Below, piece after piece: positions 6,368 to 9,016 of a stretch of 9,016 nucleotides of DNA (positions are counted from its first letter, which is position 1; each line of letters starts with the position of its first letter). The DNA is from Nitriliruptoraceae bacterium. Lineage in GTDB: Bacteria; Actinomycetota; Nitriliruptoria; Nitriliruptorales; Nitriliruptoraceae. The position numbers and the translations under genes are program-made. The DNA lies in contig SLLJ01000165.1 of NCBI GenBank assembly GCA_007134165.1, forward strand, positions 1 through 9,016. The letters run 5' to 3'. The notes under the pieces were generated by a model that did no database searches, had not been told where the DNA came from, and saw only the letters and a program-made list of their open reading frames with translations.

Positions 6368-7072
6368 TCAGCACGGCGGCACGGCGGCCGCGTCGAGCAG
6401 CGCGCCCCGTGCCACATCGGCGACGTGCCTACGCGCCGACGCCCCGAACAGCTCACGGACCGACGCGAGTGCCGCGTGCTCCGCGGCAGCGTCGGTCGGC
6501 ACCAGCACCACTCCGGTTCCCTCGGTGTCAGGAGTGAGCCGCACGGCGCCTGCCGGGGTTACCAGTAGTGCCCGCACCGCCAGGAGCCGTGCCCGCTCGT
6601 CGACCGTGTCGACCCCGCCGGCGGCCGCTTCCCAGCGCAGCAGGGCGACCTGCCCGGGAGCCCCGGCACCGAACTGGTGAAGCCACGCGCGGTGCTGTCC
6701 GCGGACGACGGCCAGCACCTCCCTGACCGGCCCGACCCGGACCGGGTGTGGGGCGGGGTCGATCCCCCCGGCTTTGAGCGCGCGCAGCACCGCCGCGGGC
6801 AGGTCCGACGCGCGGGCCAGCACGTAGGGCGCGGAGCGGGTCGTGTGTGCGGTACTGGTGCGGTGCAGGAGCAGACCTGCGGGCCCCCACCAGCCCCGGG
6901 CCCGAGCCAGCCCCCCGGCGTCCACGCGCAGCAACTCGAGCCGGCCGACCGCCGAGCCGAGCACCCGCGCCAGCCGGCCCGTCTCACCCTCCGGCGGTGC
7001 CGCGGCGGCGGCCAGCGCCAGCAGGGTGCTGCGGTACGCGGTCCCGATCGGCACGGTCAGACACTCGCTCAC
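6368..7072 (-). CDS. Unrecognised protein, last gene of the three-gene operon
   Basis: A 234-aa, Ala/Arg/Leu-rich protein that I do not recognise. GTG 7072 has GGGAGG 6 nt upstream and overlaps the previous stop as GTGA, so expression is coupled to the upstream gene. It has no signal peptide and no clear membrane segment. A central part, VRVGPVREVLAVVRGQHRAW (111-130) and GQVALLRWEAAAGGVDTVDE (140-159), looks like alternating strands of an alpha/beta fold, followed by helical LLAVRALL at 163-170 and a strand GTGVVLVPTD at 185-194. It ends in a single cysteine (VPPC). Its position after a WXG-like gene prompts comparison with ESX chaperones of the EspG type, which can be of similar size, but no diagnostic motif was found and that idea is weak. 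Confidence 0.75.
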   Translation of the reverse strand: MSECLTVPIGTAYRSTLLALAAAAAPPEGETGRLARVLGSAVGRLELLRVDAGGLARARGWWGPAGLLLHRTSTAHTTRSAPYVLARASDLPAAVLRALKAGGIDPAPHPVRVGPVREVLAVVRGQHRAWLHQFGAGAPGQVALLRWEAAAGGVDTVDERARLLAVRALLVTPAGAVRLTPDTEGTGVVLVPTDAAAEHAALASVRELFGASARRHVADVARGALLDAAAVPPC

Positions 7073-7980
7073 CGTCCGCCTCCCAGCAGCGTGTGGTCGT
7101 AGTCGTCGTCGTGGGCGGTGTTCATCAACTCGTCGAGGGCAGCACCGATCGCCTCGAGTCCGGCGTCGGTCACCTCGTGCTCACGCATCATCCGGCCGGC
7201 CTCCGCACCGAGCAGTCCGAGCGACGCGCCGAAGAAGACCACGCCGGCCGGCCCGAGCGCCGCACCCGCCACCGCGCCGGCGGTGGCACCCACCACCCCA
7301 CCGCCGCCCTCGAGCAGGGTCCGTGCGAACGCATTGGCCAGGGCCCGGCCCGGGGTCACGTTGGGGTCGGCAAGATCCACGTCCAACTGCGCGGCCGCCT
7401 CGAGCCCGAGCCCACCGATGCCCGACCCGCGCAGCAGCGGCAGCAGCCACCGCGGGGGGGACGAGCCCACCTCGACGTGGGCGAGGTCGAGCGCCTCCGC
7501 GGTGGAGCCCGCGATGAGGTTGCCGGTGATGATCTCGGACCAGTAGCCGGGTTGCAGCGAGGCTTCGGGCCGGGTCGGCAGCGGTCGGCACACCCCGCCC
7601 GAGCCCGCACCCAGCACGGCATCGGCGGTCGCGTAGGGGCGCTGCAACCAGGCCGCTGCGACGGCCGTTGCCGCCGCATCGGTGGCCTCCAGCCAGGCGA
7701 GGTCGTCGGCCTCATCGCCGAACGGTGCGCCGTCCAGGGCCCGCAGCGCGAAGGCGAAGGCGGCCGGGACCTCGTCGGCAGCCCGCAGCCGATCGGCCCA
7801 GGCGTGCCACTCGGCGCTGCGGTCGACGACCGGGGCGTCGAGGTCGGAGGGTGCGGTCGCCAGCGCGGCCATGGTGGCGGCCAACTCGTCGACCTCGAGC
7901 CGCAGCGCCAGCAGGGTGGGCACGGTCACCCGCGTGTACTCCTCGAGCGCGGCCGGCACGCCGAAGGTCCGCCCGGTCAC
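7069..7980 (-). CDS. Unrecognised protein with glycine-zipper hydrophobic segment
   Basis: 303 aa from GTG 7980, which overlaps the upstream stop as GTGA. The frame is open 28 codons further but would then overlap the preceding gene by 88 bp, so the overlap start is preferred. The N-terminal half is predicted helical: EEYTRVTVPTLLALRLEVDE at 13-32 and DRSAEWHAWADRLRAADE at 53-70. A middle stretch, SLQPGYWSEIITGNLIAGST at 141-160, is less helical. Residues 224-262 are a Gly/Ala-rich hydrophobic block with small residues every fourth position (GGGGVVGATAGAVAGAALGP, then AGVVFFGASLGLLGAEAG). Such glycine zippers insert into membranes or pack helices in pore-forming and secreted effector proteins. 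The tail is acidic (DDDYD at 291-295). I recognise no enzyme motif. The membrane role is inferred from composition only. Confidence 0.75.
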   Translation of the reverse strand: MTGRTFGVPAALEEYTRVTVPTLLALRLEVDELAATMAALATAPSDLDAPVVDRSAEWHAWADRLRAADEVPAAFAFALRALDGAPFGDEADDLAWLEATDAAATAVAAAWLQRPYATADAVLGAGSGGVCRPLPTRPEASLQPGYWSEIITGNLIAGSTAEALDLAHVEVGSSPPRWLLPLLRGSGIGGLGLEAAAQLDVDLADPNVTPGRALANAFARTLLEGGGGVVGATAGAVAGAALGPAGVVFFGASLGLLGAEAGRMMREHEVTDAGLEAIGAALDELMNTAHDDDYDHTLLGGGR

Positions 7981-8486
7981 CGTCGAACCCCGCGCCCGTA
8001 GGACGAACACTCGCCGCGCACGGCGGTGCGCACGTTCTCCCCCGGGGTACGCGCCGGCGACCACGGTGGGCAGGGCGCCCGGTCCCGCGCGGCCAGCCAG
8101 CGGTCGTACTCCTGCCGCGCGACGCGGTATCGGGTCACGGCCCGGTCGTGGGCCCGGACCGCTTCGGCATGGTCGTCGAGACGGCGCCGCCCTTCGACGA
8201 TCGACGAATCCAGCGCGTCACCGTCGGCCTCGAGAGCGGCCACGAGCTCACGCAGTCGCCGCAACTCACCGACCACCGCGCGCCGAAAGTCGGTCGCCGC
8301 CGCCCCTTCGAAGCGCGCGATCCCGACTTCGCTGACCAGGGCCTGCTCGTGACGCACCCGCACGGCACGGGCTGCCTCGAGCACCCGGTCCACGGCCGCA
8401 CGCACGGCGCGCAACTCGCTCAGCGGCACCTCGGGCGCCCGGGGCGGGCTGCCCGGGTGGGCCGGAACCCGTGGCGGAGCACTCAC
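7977..8486 (-). CDS. Small helical protein, WXG100-like (first gene of the operon)
   Basis: 169 aa from GTG 8486. The frame upstream closes at a TGA at 8511-8513 inside the 14-bp repeat and no other start codon intervenes, so this start is firm. The first 20 residues are Pro-rich. A long helix (about 22-55) is followed by a short break at FEGAAATDF (59-67) and a second amphipathic helix (68-93, leucines in heptad-like spacing). A third helix spans about 95-135 and ends in EYDRWLAARD (126-135). Helix, (W/F)xG turn, helix is the layout of WXG100/ESAT-6 proteins, and FEGAAATDFRRAV closely resembles their turn region, with Phe in place of Trp. The protein is longer than the typical 100 aa, and I see no YxxxD/E export signal. 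The C-terminal 30 residues are basic and unstructured. Assignment to the family is tentative; a simple coiled-coil protein is the alternative. Confidence 0.7.
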   Translation of the reverse strand: MSAPPRVPAHPGSPPRAPEVPLSELRAVRAAVDRVLEAARAVRVRHEQALVSEVGIARFEGAAATDFRRAVVGELRRLRELVAALEADGDALDSSIVEGRRRLDDHAEAVRAHDRAVTRYRVARQEYDRWLAARDRAPCPPWSPARTPGENVRTAVRGECSSYGRGVRR

Positions 8487-8556
8487 AGCAGCGACCTCAC
8501 AGCAGCGACCTCACAGCAGCGACCTCACAGCAGCGACCTCACAGCAGCGACCTCAC
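8487..8556 (-). repeat. Five perfect 14-bp repeats forming a chain of start/stop units before the operon
   Basis: On the minus strand the unit is GTGAGGTCGCTGCT, five perfect copies ending directly at the GTG start of the first operon gene. Each unit has GAGG placed 8 nt before the next GTG, so every GTG has the same Shine-Dalgarno context as the real start. Read from each GTG, the frame is GTG AGG TCG CTG CTG TGA, a five-residue peptide whose stop overlaps the next GTG (GTGA). The last one overlaps the real start codon. The repeat is certain; use as translated leader ORFs is inferred. Confidence 0.95.
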
Positions 8557-8625
8557 GGCACGTTACGCCCTCCCTGAGCAGAAGCCATTCAGAGTTACGG
8601 AGAAGCTGTGGAAACCTGGCCAGTC
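8557..8625 (-). promoter_or_regulatory. Candidate promoter region of the three-gene operon
   Basis: This is one of the few less GC-rich stretches in the window and lies directly upstream of the repeat leader. On the minus strand it reads TTTCCACAGCTTCTCCGTAA and then CTCTGAATGG, which offers TTTCCA and TAACTC or TCTGAAT as weak -35 and -10 candidates. The match is poor; position and base composition are the main support. Confidence 0.25.
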
Positions 8626-8689
8626 GAGGGCTGCTCTCTGCCCGCCCCGCCGGCATCCAGGGTTCCAGCCCGGCCCCCACGTTCCAGCC

Positions 8690-8721
8690 CGGCTGCCGAA
8701 CCCACGATGCTTCGGCAGCCG
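8690..8721. other. Stem-loop with perfect 11-bp stem
   Basis: CGGCTGCCGAA (8690-8700), a 10-nt loop and TTCGGCAGCCG (8711-8721) form a perfect GC-rich hairpin. No T-run follows on either strand. It could be a factor-assisted or U-less actinobacterial terminator, or a processing structure in the leader of the operon. A 13-bp direct repeat (GTTCCAGCCCGGC at 8662-8674 and 8681-8693) overlaps its left arm. Confidence 0.6.
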
Positions 8722-8801
8722 TCGCTTCCCACCCTGCTCCGGCCCCCAGCCCCACCGAACAGCCCGATCGACGCAGCACCGGCACCACACCCCCGCCCCT
8801 C

Positions 8802-8851
8802 GATGCGGCGTACCCAAGCGGTCACCCACGACCGGCTGCGTACGCCGCATC
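8802..8851. repeat. Palindromic element, copy 1
   Basis: Outer arms GATGCGGCGTAC (8802-8813) and GTACGCCGCATC (8840-8851) are perfectly complementary. An inner stem CGGTC (8819-8823) and GACCG (8830-8834) encloses the loop ACCCAC. The 5-nt segments between the stems pair partly. The element would extrude as a long hairpin. A near-identical copy begins 63 bp downstream. Confidence 0.95.
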
Positions 8852-8865
8852 CCCCACCGTGGACC

Positions 8866-8913
8866 ATGCGGCGTACCCAAGCGGTCACCCACGACCGGTT
8901 GCGTACGCCGCAT
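8866..8913. repeat. Palindromic element, copy 2
   Basis: Same architecture as copy 1: 11-bp outer arms (8866-8876, 8903-8913), an inner CGGTC/GACCG stem (8882-8886, 8893-8897) and the loop ACCCAC. Over the 51 bp shared with copy 1 (8803-8853 against 8866-8916) there is a single difference, C at 8836 against T at 8899. It lies in the segment between stems and adds one base pair on the plus strand. On the minus strand it turns G.U into A-U. Confidence 0.95.
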
Positions 8914-8982
8914 CCCTCAGCGGCACCCGCCCACGCACGGCAGCGGTCGACGAGCGCGCAGCAACAAGCGTTAATCGCACAC

Positions 8983-9016
8983 CACGCACGGCACGCACGC
9001 CACGCACACCACGCAC
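8983..9016. repeat. 9-bp tandem repeat CACGCACNN running off the right edge
   Basis: CACGCAC occurs at 8983, 8992, 9001 and 9010, exactly 9 bp apart, with two variable bases between. The fourth copy is cut by the window end, so the total length is unknown. A period of 9 bp would keep frame if it lies in a coding region, but no gene can be assigned here. Confidence 0.85.

Larger units (their letters stand above)
8557..9016. other. 460-bp stretch without a convincing gene, rich in inverted repeats
   Basis: Several overlapping frames are open here on both strands, but none has a credible start, domain or actinobacterial codon pattern. Their repeated peptide (MRRTQPVVGDRLGTPH on the minus strand) simply follows the palindromic repeats. 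The stretch contains the candidate promoter, the 11-bp hairpin, the twin palindromes and the 9-bp repeat listed separately. A short less GC-rich patch, AACAAGCGTTAATCGCAC at about 8963-8980, could hold a promoter for a gene to the right of the window. Confidence 0.6.

Noticed and set aside
8605..8620. TTTCCACAG on the minus strand as a DnaA box.
   Set aside because: Only seven of nine positions match TTATCCACA and there is no cluster of further boxes, so it does not support an origin.
8690..8721. Classical rho-independent terminator.
   Set aside because: The stem is strong but no T-run follows on either strand, so it is reported only as a stem-loop.
8563..8913. Minus-strand open frame of 116 codons containing a duplicated 16-residue peptide (MRRTQPVVGDRLGTPH).
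   Set aside because: The duplication exists because the two palindromes happen to lie 63 bp (21 codons) apart. Their single difference is synonymous in this frame (CAG/CAA), but one site is no evidence of selection. The rest of the frame is rich in Trp, Cys, Gly and Arg, unlike a real gene, and overlaps other equally open frames.
8487..9016. A CRISPR array formed by the direct repeats.
   Set aside because: The 14-bp units are contiguous with no spacers, the 51-bp palindromes occur only twice with a 12-bp gap, and no cas gene is present.

Overview
The window is very GC-rich, with G or C at nearly every third codon position, frequent GTG starts and tightly overlapping genes. This suggests a high-GC Actinomycetota genome; an F420-type luciferase-like oxidoreductase and a WXG-like small protein fit that. 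I cannot place it further; a deep lineage such as Acidimicrobiia or Nitriliruptoria is only a guess.

Left part (1-3915). Four minus-strand genes are read in the order arginine deiminase (3827-2610), a stand-alone ABC ATPase (2613-1810), a NuoE/HoxE-type [2Fe-2S] subunit (1687-1040) and a NuoF/HoxF-type NADH/FMN subunit that runs off the left edge (1040-1). Deiminase and ATPase overlap by GTGA, and the two redox subunits overlap by TGATG. The redox pair is the diaphorase half of a soluble NAD-linked enzyme (bidirectional [NiFe] hydrogenase, bifurcating hydrogenase or NAD-dependent formate dehydrogenase). Its catalytic partner should lie to the left of the window.

Middle part (3916-6298). A plus-strand LLM-class flavin/F420 oxidoreductase (3916-4833) converges, with 9 bp between stops, on a minus-strand NYN-domain putative RNase (5442-4843). 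The NYN gene is divergent from a plus-strand SAM-dependent O-methyltransferase (5618-6298). The 175-bp divergent spacer carries a 20-bp minisatellite and a short perfect palindrome. The methyltransferase stop codon lies inside the first copy of an 18-bp tandem repeat that fills most of the gap to the next operon.

Right part (6299-9016). A minus-strand three-gene operon (8486-7977, 7980-7069, 7072-6368) is joined at both junctions by GTGA overlaps. It encodes a small helical protein resembling WXG100 proteins, a larger protein with a glycine-zipper hydrophobic segment, and an unrecognised protein. Immediately upstream is a 14-bp repeat in five perfect copies. Each copy supplies a Shine-Dalgarno-like GAGG and a GTG start, so the leader reads as five five-codon mini-ORFs joined by GTGA overlaps, the last overlapping the real start. 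Further upstream, 460 bp without a convincing gene hold an 11-bp-stem hairpin, two near-identical ~50-bp palindromic elements spaced 63 bp apart, and a 9-bp CACGCAC repeat running off the right edge.

The most unusual aspect of the window is that unrelated minisatellites (20, 18 and 14 bp) sit exactly at gene starts or stops. The least explained locus is the three-gene operon with its repeat leader.
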